A stretch of DNA of 64,000 bases, taken from NCBI GenBank assembly GCA_009103225.1, contig RHPI01002823.1, positions 62,634 through 126,633 of the forward strand, written 5' to 3'. Position numbers and translations under genes: made by a program. A model generated the notes under the pieces. That model was not told where the DNA came from and did no database searches. It worked only from the letters and a program-made list of their open reading frames with translations. Each line of letters begins with the position of its first letter. The first letter of the stretch is position 1. This DNA comes from Chlorokybus atmophyticus. Lineage: Eukaryota; Streptophyta; Chlorokybophyceae; Chlorokybales; Chlorokybaceae. This document shows, one piece after another, positions 44,601-55,310 of the stretch.

Positions 44601-45059
44601 TCAGCTGCGTCGCAAATTTAACATGGTGGCTGACAAGAGACTGAGGGACTGTCGGGTGCCTGACCCTATCTGACCCTAACGGACTTAACGACTTTGACCA
44701 TAAAGGGAATGAATGAACTGCCGGTGCATATTATGGACCCTATGTAAATGCCGACCGCCTATCGTACAGTACAGTGGTTGCCTACCGGTGATGATGTGAC
44801 AGCAACATATTTTGACGGCCGACCGTCGGTCATACAGCTTCCGTCACGGCGACCTACCTGTTATGGCAATTAAGTGTATGTTTAGGCCCCTAATGGCGAC
44901 GGTCGATTACGGTGAGTCAAAGTTGACCCGCGGCCGGCCACCGGCCGTACATAAGCCGCGGCGGCGACTAACCCACATTGGCAAGCAAGACCACTCAGTT
45001 CCAACCAAGTCTTTTAAGAGGGACGAGTGATGGCGGCAAGTACCTATCAGTCCGGTTAG

Positions 45060-45250
45060 TTTTACTCGGCACACATAATGGAACAATAGTACCATTGTAA
45101 TGGTACCGCAGTTCCATCAAAGTATTATATACGGTACTCATCATTTGATTGTGCAATGGAGTTGCGTACGATTTTGATGGTACGATCATACCATTGAACT
45201 CGAACATGGAGCCGTTGAGCATTTCAAACGCAGCAGCGTTTTAAACGCTA
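45060..45250. repeat. GGTACCATT-type palindromic repeat
   Basis: Contains TAGTACCATTGTAATGGTAC, then inverted GCGTACG and ATGGTACGATCATACCATTG. It shares half-sites with the repeats at 18507, 23100 and 28975, supporting one dispersed family. Confidence 0.6.
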
Positions 45251-45789
45251 AACATCTTCATGTGCGAGGACAGTTGTGCTACGGCGGCGGCGGCAGTGGT
45301 GGCGGCGGTGGTGGTTGCGACGGCGGCGGCGGCAGTTGGTGAGTTTGTGAATATTGTGTGTACATAGAGTACTTGAGTTGTATGCATAATGTGATGTTAA
45401 GTGCAACAGCGCAACCCAACCGCCCTTCTTGCAGGCCAGGCCAGCCTAGGGCGGTGGCAATGGCATGGTAGGTGAGTTTGTTCATAGGTGTCATGTGTCA
45501 TAATGTATATTGCCGTTGTGTTGACGTCCTTGCCGACCAGGCCAAGCGGAGGTGGAGCGGCGAGGCGGCGGCGGTGGCGGAAGAGCGGCGGCGCAGGCGC
45601 GGAGGAGCGGATGAGCGGCGACCGAGTATAAGGGTAGATTATAGGGTAGTAGTAGTAATTATCGTAGCTTCATGTAGTTTACATTGTAGCGTAGCAACAT
45701 GTTGTAATGGAAATGATTGATATTTTTAATTTGTGGATCAGTCAAGCTCGTGACTCGCCGTCTCTCACAGTTGACGACAATCACCTGCT

Positions 45790-46010
45790 CATGAATGAAC
45801 GGTACCAGTAGGTACCGGTAGGTATTGAGGACATTAATGTTAGGTACCTTGAAAGTACCATAAGGTACCTTAAAAGTACCTGATAGTTAGGCACCTTCGA
45901 GGTACAGTCGCCGGTACCTAACTGTTATGTACCAATTAGTTAGGTATTAGTTAAGTGAAGTCCCCTTTGCTTGACTGATGGGGTATTTAACAGGTACCTA
46001 TCAGTCTAGG
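45790..46010. repeat. GGTACC-rich cluster
   Basis: More than ten GGTACC/GGTACT/GGTATT units occur in about 200 bases (for example GTACCAGTAGGTACCGGTAG). Units are irregularly spaced and face both ways. No protein is encoded. Confidence 0.65.
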
Positions 46011-46867
46011 TCGGTCCCTTTATGAAAAAGGCCGCCGACTGATGGTGACGGCCGTTATATCAGGTCCATATATCGAGATTACAGGTGGATTGAGCCACGA
46101 CAGTTTTACTGAGTATCCTCAGGTGCACGACCGTTGCTAATATTGAGTCGGCCGGTAGGGGAAACATTTTGCGACGTGTGTAAACATCTTTTCAACTTTC
46201 GTCAACCCAATAAAAGATGTAAGTAAGATCAAAGGTTCGAAGCACAGAGTATTAGGAATACAAACACATTACAACGAACAGCGAAAAACTAGTCTTGAGC
46301 GTTTTAACGTGTCAATGCTATCGAGGGCGAAAGAAGAGAAGGGGTGACAGTGCACAACACAGCACCGCTACCCCATAAGGAGGAAAAGTACTCGAGAGCT
46401 TCAAGGCAAAGATCATGCTTCAGAGGAGCAGAGCAGACGAGGAGCCAATCTTCGCGTGCGCACATGTAGATAGCCTGAAGGAGCCTGCTTTGGAGGACGC
46501 TTAAAGGGAGAGGAGAGCCGCATCTGTGCCAGCAGCGATAACACATCCATTACTAGTATAGTATAGGGCAATGGGCCTGGCTAAGATCCACAACCCTAGA
46601 AGGGAGGAGGGGTTAATCACCTCTCCAATGCAAAGCTACCAGCAACCGGAGTAAGCCGGAGGGAAGCACCCATGTGTGAGAGCGGTGCAAACATTTTTAA
46701 TACTATACGATGTTATAAAGAGTTTGATTGCATGCATTACCGGTTGGTCCAACTTGTGCCACATTACTCAGATGCCATTGTAGCAAGTGCGGTATCACAA
46801 TATCAAAACGAGGTGAGAGTAACGTGCATTTGAGCTCATCAAGTTTTATAATAGTTACATGGTAAGC

Positions 46868-46955
46868 TTATTGCAACTTACATCGTGTAAGTTGCAATAA
46901 CATGAAACACATTTGCATGATAAGCTTATTGCAACTTATTTCATGTAACTTTGCA
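46868..46955. repeat. Hairpin with extra arm copy (TTATTGCAACTTA)
   Basis: TTATTGCAACTTA (46868-46880) and TAAGTTGCAATAA (46888-46900) form a perfect 13-base stem with a 7-base loop. A further direct copy of GCTTATTGCAACTTA follows near 46924. Confidence 0.75.
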
Positions 46956-47322
46956 AAACGCAGTTGTTATGTAACCTTTTGTAAACCGCGCATTATAAAG
47001 ACGTGAATGTTACAACGCGGAATAATATAACAACTGCAACAAATGCATACAAACATGGCATTCATGATATTTGTAACGTTTAGCGTACGTTTGAGTGATA
47101 TGAAGCGCAATGCAACCGCTATCACAAAGTATTACAAGGTATAATCCAATCTTTACACCGCTTCTGTTCACAAGTATCACACACAATCAACCTATTAAAG
47201 AATTTTACATTCATCATAAGCACAAACACAATTATTGATCAATGTAAATCACAACGCCAGTAACTTTGCACATTATGCCCTTCACGCATGTATACACCTT
47301 CATTTCTGTACTTGCTTGCTCA

Positions 47323-47382
47323 AGTTTTGGCACGTTGAGAAATAACATGTCTAGACATGTTGCTTCTCAACGTGCCAAAACT
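47323..47382. repeat. Long perfect inverted repeat, ~19-base arms
   Basis: AGTTTTGGCACGTTGAGAA at the left and TTCTCAACGTGCCAAAACT at the right flank a core that is itself palindromic (AACATGTCTAGACATGTT). This could extrude as a cruciform or, if transcribed, form an RNA hairpin. It lies 6 bases from the TIR element that follows. Confidence 0.8.
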
Positions 47383-47387
47383 GCTTA

Positions 47388-47838
47388 CAGTCTACCCTCG
47401 CTGTAACCACACTCTTTCCTATAACACCCTCTCAATAGTGACATTTTTCCAGCTGAACCGATTTGCACATGGCAAAATTCGCCCTTTACAGCGACTACTA
47501 CACTCGCTGTAAGGACCCATGGAGCCAGTTTGGAGCGTCAATACAAGAAGGGTATAAATAATAATAGATTTATTAATTAGGGTTGCCTTTTCAAAGGCGC
47601 AATAGTTTGTGCAAAGCTTGCATCAACATTGCAACAAAATTGACCGTTGTGTCGATGTAGTGACCATCTGTCATTGCATAGCAAATATCAATATATACAT
47701 ACCTCGCTGCAATGACATTATGTCACTACAACGAGGTAATGCGCTCTATTGACCACTGTCGCTACTGAGGTAATGACACCCTCCATGTAGTGACAATCAT
47801 GCTCAAACATACGTGGTCACTACATCGAGGGTAGACTG
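47388..47838. mobile_element. Pogo/Tigger-like non-autonomous TIR element
   Basis: Left end CAGTCTACCCTCGCTGTAAC; right end, on the opposite strand, CAGTCTACCCTCGATGTAGT. This CAGT...CCTCG..TA pattern is typical of pogo/Tigger-group Tc1-mariner ends. The left flank is TA, as expected; the right flank is TG, so the duplication is imperfect. Internal copies of the end motif (near 47510 and 47703-47739) suggest rearrangement or nesting. It is about 450 bases with no transposase. Confidence 0.65.
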
Positions 47839-48763
47839 TGTCAAAATGCCACCTAGTTCTGAGTACACTGTACATGCGTGCCGGCAACCAAAGTACATTC
47901 GATCATTTACGGCACCGCTTGCAGTCACGTGGCGCAGCCGGATGACAAACGTTCCAAATATAGCCCACCCAGCGGCACGAACTGTCTGCCCAGTTCAGTT
48001 AACGCCGGACCGCAGTTAGAGCCGCGCAGCTCTTGTCCGACAGCTCAAGACAGCCCAAAACGCTGCGGTTAAGAAGTAAACGCCGTGCCGTAACCTCTCC
48101 CACACTGTTAACCGTCAGGAGGGGCGGCGGCGTCGTGGTTGGCAGCGGTGGTGGCATTGGCAACGGCGTTGCGCAGGAGTAGGGAGAGAAGGCGGAAAGG
48201 CAGAGAGAGGCAGTTGATATCTGTAACAGAAGAGCGCTGAGGGGAAAAAAGTTCTTTCAGGTGAGGCTGGGAGGGCAAAGGAGGGGGTGGCTGGGTGGGA
48301 TGGGCAAGGCAGCAGAGTGAGTGTGTATGTGCGTGCGTGATGACATGGGCTGACATTAACAATACCACGACAGTGGTAGTGAAGTTAGATCTTCGTAGCT
48401 TAGTCCTCTTTGTGCGACCGGTGTTAGAAACTGTCAATCAAACTGGCTATGCTGCGTTCATGTCACAAGAATAGGAGAGAAAGACATGCTGTTGAGTCAG
48501 CAGTGCTTTTGACATGTTGCCAGTTCGACTATTGTCCATCACTCCCACACGCACACTGAAAACCGTATGCTTCCTCTTCCCAGGCAGGCAGGCAGGCAGG
48601 ACCAGCTCGTCATCAGCAAGCGAGTAACAGCCATGCAAGAGCAGTAGTGAGAGATCACATCGTTGAGACCCGAACGACGACGTATTGTGATTACCACAGT
48701 GGAGTGAGAGGGGAAAACGAGAAGAAGCGAGTTGATTAGCTGGCGGCACGGCCGCGTGTCACT

Positions 48764-50723
48764 ATGGTAAGCATGTATGTGTACATGCATGCATTGGCCC
48801 ACATGCACTGTATGGTTGCAGTCGCGCGGGTATGCTTGCAAGCATACGCACAACTCCAACCAGAAAAACTAGACGATCTCTTCACTTCGGTGCACACACG
48901 CACGCTCAAACACCTGAGCTCGCAATGTGCGTGTGATGTCTGCGTACTTAGATGCACGCACACGCGCACGCGATGCACATACCCACAACCATCCACCCAC
49001 AGGCAGCTGGCGGCGGCGGTGACATGCGCGAGCCTCTCCTCGTCACTCGCAACCCTTCTTCCTCCAACACACACCCCAACAACAACAACTCCCAATCTTC
49101 TCAGCCCGGCAGCGGCGGTCCCGCTTCCCCTTCTGATCAATTGTCAAACGGGGGACTCAATAGCGGCGGGAGCAAAGGCGGGTTGTTGTTGGGGAAGAAA
49201 GGTGTTGAGAGAGGTGGGGGAGGAGGAGGGGGGAATGGAGGAAATCAGAGGCATCTCAGGACGCTGTTCGTGGCGTGTGTGCTGACGGCGTGCACGAGCT
49301 CGCAGGGACTACTCACAGCAGCGAGCAAAACGGTGAGTGCGTGCGCGTGCAACGTGTGTGTGTGCGTGTGTGTATATGTTTGTGTGCGTATCTTTGCGTG
49401 CCTTTGCGTCTGTGTTTTGCTCATGTCAAGTGTGAATGAGCGGTGCGGTGAGGTAACGGTTACAACTTCAGGGAAACGAGTACAAGTACAACTATGCAAC
49501 GGTGCCATTGCTGGCGGAGATCATCAAGTTCATTGCCTGCGCTGTCCTCCTCTCCCGGCAGGTACGTCCCGCTGGTTAGATGAGTCATACACATGCACAT
49601 GCCAGTGCACGCATCCCCCCACACGCACAAATCAACACACAACCTCACAGGTTGCGCGTGAGCCCGGCACGCAGATCACCTACGACTGGCGCAGCGTCCG
49701 CCTCTACCCCATCCCTTCCCTAATCTACCTTGTTCACAACAACGTCCAGTTCATGACTCTCCAATACGTCGACCCCTCCACTTACCAAATCCTCGGCAAC
49801 TTGAAAATAGTCACAACAGGGATACTCTTCCGTCTCATACTGAAGAGAAGACTCTCACGCGTGCAATGGATGGCATTATTACTACTCACTATTGGAGCCA
49901 CCACAAGTCAGATATCGAGCTCGCCGGGCAGGGCGTTGGCGGCGCCGTGGGAGGGATACGTGTTGGGTCTGGCGTCGGCGTGGTTGAGCGCGTTGGCGGG
50001 AGTATACACGGAGTACCTCATGAAGAGGAACGACGACACGCTGTACTGGCAGAACATGCAGCTGTACGGGTTCGGAGTCGTCTTCAACGCGCTGCGGCTC
50101 TGCTATGATGATATTCAGGTACACATGCATGTGTGGGGGCATGTGTGTGGGCATGTTGCTGTTGGTGTCGGTGTTGGTGTCGAGTGTGTGCGCATGCGGG
50201 CTCTCGCCTGTGCACGTGTGTCCAGGTGCATGCAGGTGCATGTGTTCACGCGTGTTTACGTGCAAGTATGTTTGCGTGTGGGTTTGCATGGGTGTGCATG
50301 CGTCTGTGCATGTGGGTGTGCATGTGGATTGACCTTACTTCTTACACGCAGGCTGGGTTCTCCAATGGTTTCTGGCTGACATCCATGTTCAACGGTTACG
50401 ACGTGTACACCTGGCTGGTTGTGCTCAACCTCTCCTTCACGGGTCTAGTCGTGTCGTGGGTGATGAAGTATGCCGACAACATCGTGAAGGTGTTTGCGAC
50501 ATCAATGGCGATGCTTCTCACAATGCTGCTGAGCGTGGCCTTCTTCGGTGTCGAGCCCACGCTTCAACTCTCACTCGGCATCATCATTGGAATTATGTCA
50601 CTCCAACTCTACTTCACGCCGCCCAAAGACCTCGTGTCCACGGAAGAACCATTGTGGTTGGGAAACCTCTCAGGACATGATAAGGTCCTACCCATCTCTG
50701 TAGCAGAGAAAGACCGCAAATAG
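48764..50723 (+). CDS. Nucleotide-sugar transporter, SLC35A / CMP-sialate-transporter-like
   Basis: Five exons join in phase: 48764-48766, 49003-49332, 49472-49561, 49651-50118, 50352-50723. They give 420 residues. The first exon is the ATG alone, followed by GTAAGC; the alternative is to start at a Met in exon 2 (ATG at 49021). A long Ser/Asn/Gly-rich cytosolic N-terminus precedes about ten hydrophobic segments, including LRTLFVACVLTACTSSQGLL, ATVPLLAEIIKFIACAVLLS, PIPSLIYLVHNNVQFMTLQY, STYQILGNLKIVTTGILFRL, GYVLGLASAWLSALAGVYTE and MKYADNIVKVFATSMAMLLT. The NNVQF, YQILGNLKI and YADNIVK...S motifs are classic for the SLC35A family in Golgi/ER membranes. The exact sugar nucleotide cannot be inferred; plant relatives carry CMP- or UDP-linked sugars. 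A Lys-rich end (AEKDRK) may be a retention signal. A TGTAA lies about 80 bases after the stop. Confidence 0.9.
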
Positions 50724-51091
50724 TAGTGGTGAAGTGGACATATGACTCGTGTTGGTGGTATTGTGTTGGGTTCTCTCTTCTCTGTGTGCGTGCGTGGCAG
50801 CATGTAACAGCAAAAATAGCCTGCACTGCATGTGTGATCCCCGATGTGGCAACAGCTGCCAAGGTAAAGAAGCACAATAAAATATGTGTATTCCTACACT
50901 CCATCTGCTGGTTGCAAATAAATACATAAGAAGGGGCAACGACTTTGACTATCCGGCTTCAAGCTTCCTGCACTGATGCGACCTCAAAACTGCCTACGAG
51001 TTGACCTACTATAACACTGCCAATGGGTGGTGGACCGCTCAACACTGTGACGCAACCCACAGCTGATTTGGCCACACCACTTGCGCTTTCT
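50724..51091. other. Short convergent intergenic region
   Basis: About 370 bases between the stops of the transporter and the beta-xylosidase, transcribed toward each other. It must hold both 3' UTRs. Nothing else is seen. Confidence 0.5.
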
Positions 51092-54000
51092 TCATTCGTG
51101 CATGTGGTTTTCCTGACCAGCAACATGGGACTTGGCTTGGGACATCGCGAGCTCATCTGGGAGTTCGAAGAGAGTGTCAATGAACAGCGGGTCCAAGTAG
51201 ACTTCCTGCTGCAACGGCCCGACTTGGATCAACCACTTGCTTCGTGTCAGCTGGCGAGCTCCATCGCGGGTTGCAACGGTAAAGAGTTCAGTAGTCAACT
51301 CGAATGTGAGTTTCAGAGAGCTACCCGGCAGTAGGTGCACGCGCTCGAAACCTTTCAGCTCGGAGTTGGCATGCTGGTCTCCTTCTTGGCTGTCGGTCCG
51401 TTTGACATACAACATGACGACGTCGTCACCGGGCCGCGTGCCCACATTGCTAACGAGGATTGAAATGGAGCGGGTTCTAAAAGGGTTTCTTGAACGCAAG
51501 TCGTCGGTGTCCATGATGACGAGGGGCAGCGCGTGGCCCTCGTCCTCTTCCCAAGTGTACTGGAATGTCGTGTAGCTCAGGCCGTGACCGAACGGGTACA
51601 CCGGCTTGTTCTGGTAGAAGCGATAAGTCCGCCCGGGATTGCCTCGCATGTTCATGTCAAACATGGAGACTTGGTCGACATACTCCGCGGGATACATCGT
51701 GAAAGGGAGCCGGCCTGCCGGGTTGTATGCACCGAACAGTATGTCTGCAAGTGCCTTTCCACCAGCTTGGCCAGGATACCCGACCCAAAGTATAGCACTG
51801 ACATTGTTTGAATGCTTGCTGGCAGAAACATCAATCTGTGACCACATGCGATGTGTTAGGGTAGAGCCAACAACAGACACAACACTCTGATGGTTGCGAC
51901 AACAAACGCACCGAACTGCCTGCCATAATGACCAGGATGACCACTCCTTTAGCCGCAGCGGCCACTTGGTCAATCAACTCATGCTGCACACCCGGCAAGC
52001 GGAGATGTGTCCGGTCCACCGTTTCCCTCTCCTGTACCAAAGTCAGTCGATTTACTTATGGCTGGTCACGGTTGGTCACTAAGGCCACGAGTCTACACGG
52101 TTGGTTTGCTTGTTACCTCGCTTTGGTCCAGACCCATGACCAGAACGGTGACATCCGTCTGAGCGGCGGCCTGGATAGCTGCTGCAAAGCCCTCTCGGTC
52201 TTGACTGTTGATGTCGCAGCCCTTCTCATACACTACCTTGGCGTACTCACGCAAGCCCAGCACAGGTGTCGTGAGGAATGGCGCCCTTCCGTAGTAGTTG
52301 CCTTGCATGGTGCCGCCATTGTCGGCATTTGGGCCAATGACGGCGATAGACCGGACCTGAACAGCACAGCGTTACAGACATTGCATACAGGCAAGGTGCA
52401 TGGCAACACACGTTGACAATACATACCTGCTGCTGGTCTAAGGGAAGGCTCTGATCCAAATTCTTCAGCAGCACAATGCCTTCATGCGCAACCTGCGCGC
52501 ATGGCAGTCAGAGCAACACCTACACACCACATATTCATAGCATCAACCTGGCCTTGCTTCTAGCCAAAACCCACAGCGAAATAACAGCAGCACCTGCAGC
52601 GCTAGCGCCTGGTGCTCTGGTGTATCAACTGCCTCCGAACCAAGCGCTCTGTAAGGTTGATGGGTGCGAGCGTCAAAAAGTCCGAGCCTGCATTCAAGAC
52701 TCAGCATGAGAATGATCAACCAGAATCTTCAACGCACAGGCTATGTAATGAGCAAGTGGCATGTGGGCTGGCCAGGTACCTGAAACGAGTTGCAAGCACG
52801 CGTGATAGTGCAGTGTCAACATCCCGCTCTTCAATGGTGTTATCACGCACAGCTTGCGCTGTATACCCCTGGAGGAAGTCTGCAGATGACAGTGTGTGTT
52901 GAGCCGGTGCATGCCAAGCTTAGAAAGCTTCAGCAACGGGAGTACACCAGCAACCTTACCGCCGCAGTCCAAGTCGCAACCACCGCGCAAAGTAACCGCA
53001 CAGGTGTCACTCTCAGACTTTGTGTAGTGGTGGGTGTCCTGTGAAGTGATTGAGATCACGCCAAGCAACGTACAAACAATATGTCTGTGCTACCATGCGC
53101 ATGAACACCAGCAAGGCATGCGCATTACCTGAATGCAGCGTACTGCACCGCAGTCAGAGACGACATAGCCCTGCCACAGAGTGTCATGCAGCGTAAGCAT
53201 CTGTTTGTGGATGTTTGTATTCTAGTAGTATGCCATCAACTCGCAATACCTGGAAACTCCAGTTGCCCCTTGCAAGGTCGTTTAGCAGCACATGATTGGC
53301 ACAGGCAGGTATGCCATTGACCGCGTTGTAGCTGCACATGATTGATGCAGCTCCACCACGGACGACACAAGCTTCGAAAGGCGGCAGGTAGGTTTCCAAC
53401 ATGTCTTGAGCAGTTACCTGCACAGCCACCCATGTGATCAGGCTGGCTGCACGTTGCTTACTGTATAGAACGACCAACCAACCTCTGCATTGAAATGGAA
53501 GCGGTCGACACCACCCCAGTCTTCAAGGTCGTATGCAGCAAAGTGCTTGCAAGTGGTTACTGTTTTCAGATATGGGCTATGGCCCTGTGGCAAAGACGGG
53601 TGTTCAAAACAAGCCAGAACAGCATAACAGCATTGCGTGCACCACGATTGAACTGAGCTGAACAGAACAGCTGGAATGCGCACCTGCATGGCGCGCACAA
53701 ATTGCTCAGCGTAAACACTTGCGAGGTGCGGGTCTTCTCCTGGCGTTTCCTACAGTATGGGTCAATCGGCAAAGATGTTGCGGGAAGTGCTGCAATGAAC
53801 GGACAATCCGCTGCTGTTTCAGTACGAAGCTTCCATATGAAGGAGGTGAGATGATTGTGACATACCTGTCCTCGTCCCCATCGCGGATCCCTGACAATGT
53901 TGATGTTTGGGGTAAAGTACGTCAAGCCAGCACGCCCGTCATTTGCTATAGCACGCGCTTCTGTTGATATGGCCTCTCCAACAGCAGCAAACAAACGCTT

Positions 54001-54852
54001 GTTGAATGTTGCCCCGAGCAAGATTGTCTGTCGGGAGGACAAATGATCTAGGCAGCGTACAAGCTGTCTGCACTGGCACTTGATACTGGGCATGGCAAGC
54101 AGTGACGACCAACCAAAGCTGCAAGTGCTTGTCCTTAAAGCTTCATGCTTCACAACGTGCACCACTGCCATCATAAGCACCCACCCCATCCCACAGCAGT
54201 TCCTAGCATGTGACTGTGTCTACTTGTAGGTAGGCTATTCAACTTGTTGGTCGTTGCACGTTGAACTGGTTTGTGCAGAACTGTGGACTGTTGTCGGCCG
54301 GTGCCAATGCAAATGTAATACATCTTGTGAGCGCTTTGCTATGCATGCATGACTTGTGTTGCATGCATGCTCACACCTGAGGGAATGACGTCGCGGCCGT
54401 GATGTTACCATTGAACGAGACGCCTGGGGAGTACGCCACTCCATGCAGAGACTCGCTCCAGTATTGGTACGCTGGCAGCCCGACGCTGCTGACAGCAGGC
54501 GCTAGCGTGCCCAATTGAGAGACCTGGAGACAAGCGTACTGTTCATGCATGCCAAGCATTGCTTCACTCGTCAACAAGCATGCTGGTTCAACGGTACCTT
54601 CTCCTCAAGTGACATGCGGGATAGCAGGTCTTGCACTCGCTTCTCGAGCGGCAGCTTGGTGTCGCAGAAGGGCATCTTGGCAATGCTCGGATCAGTGCAG
54701 CCCAGCTGAGCGCCGGGCGGCTTATCATCGTCAAACAGACTGCTGCCTGTCCACCTCCTCCAACGCAGCGAAGCCGGCGGAAGCAGCAGCACCAGCACCA
54801 TGAGGCAGGCTGCTGCGCCCGCCACAGCAAGCACCAGCCCAGAGTGCCGCAT
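51092..54852 (-). CDS. GH3 beta-xylosidase / alpha-L-arabinofuranosidase, plant type
   Basis: Fourteen minus-strand exons join in phase: 54852-54598, 54523-54377, 54027-53866, 53749-53684, 53584-53483, 53417-53250, 53170-53129, 53038-52960, 52879-52780, 52687-52594, 52492-52427, 52356-52117, 52031-51912, 51835-51092. They give 794 residues, near the length of plant BXL proteins. A hydrophobic N-terminal segment ([20 protein letters not shown]) is a signal peptide or anchor. Then [94 protein letters not shown] and the nucleophile Asp in [10 protein letters not shown]. The second domain has [12 protein letters not shown] and [20 protein letters not shown]. The fibronectin-III-like end includes [20 protein letters not shown]. 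The likely role is removal of xylose or arabinose from wall polysaccharides. Confidence 0.92.
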
Positions 54853-55310
54853 TGTAGCGTCCTTGACAATGAAATGCACGACACAAAAAGCCCTCAGCCC
54901 CTGTCGCCGCTGACAACACCGCTCACGCCCACACCCATGCTCCCGCCTTTACTATACGGAACGTTTACAACGGAAGCGAACAGGCTTGAACACAAATTCT
55001 CGTTCCAACTCCCAAAAGCTTCCATGCATCTCAACCTAACAAACTGTAAAGCATGTAGCATGTAGCATGTAGCAGAGATGTAAACGTGGCATGTCGCCTG
55101 AAGTTCCAAGCAAGCAACTGTAAAAAGCAGCGTTCCAAACTTCCTCCAATTGCATGGCAGGACGCTTGGCCACTGCCGTATTTCATTCCGTTGTGCCTCA
55201 ATGCGTTGCGATGACACGTAAGCACGTGCAGTGCAGACAGTTTAGAAAGGCTTTCAACCGCTTGCTGGCTGGTAGCGGCAGCAGTGGCGGCGGCGGCGGC
55301 GGCGGAGGCC
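54853..55310. promoter_or_regulatory. Divergent intergenic region between GH3 and Ig-like repeat genes
   Basis: About 458 bases separate the two divergent start codons. It includes a triplicated GCATGTA motif (GTAAAGCATGTAGCATGTAGC, near 55047) and a GGC repeat directly before the plus-strand start. Shared regulation is possible but not shown. Confidence 0.4.

Larger units (their letters stand above)
43409..48763. other. AT-rich intergenic island with hairpin elements
   Basis: About 5.3 kb has no supported gene. It contains several perfect or near-perfect inverted repeats listed separately, a GGT/GGC repeat near 45280-45340, a second at 45550-45610, and a 240-base minus-strand open frame at 46304-46546 without recognisable motifs. 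The last 600 bases (from about 48110) should include promoter and 5' UTR of the sugar-transporter gene. Confidence 0.5.
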
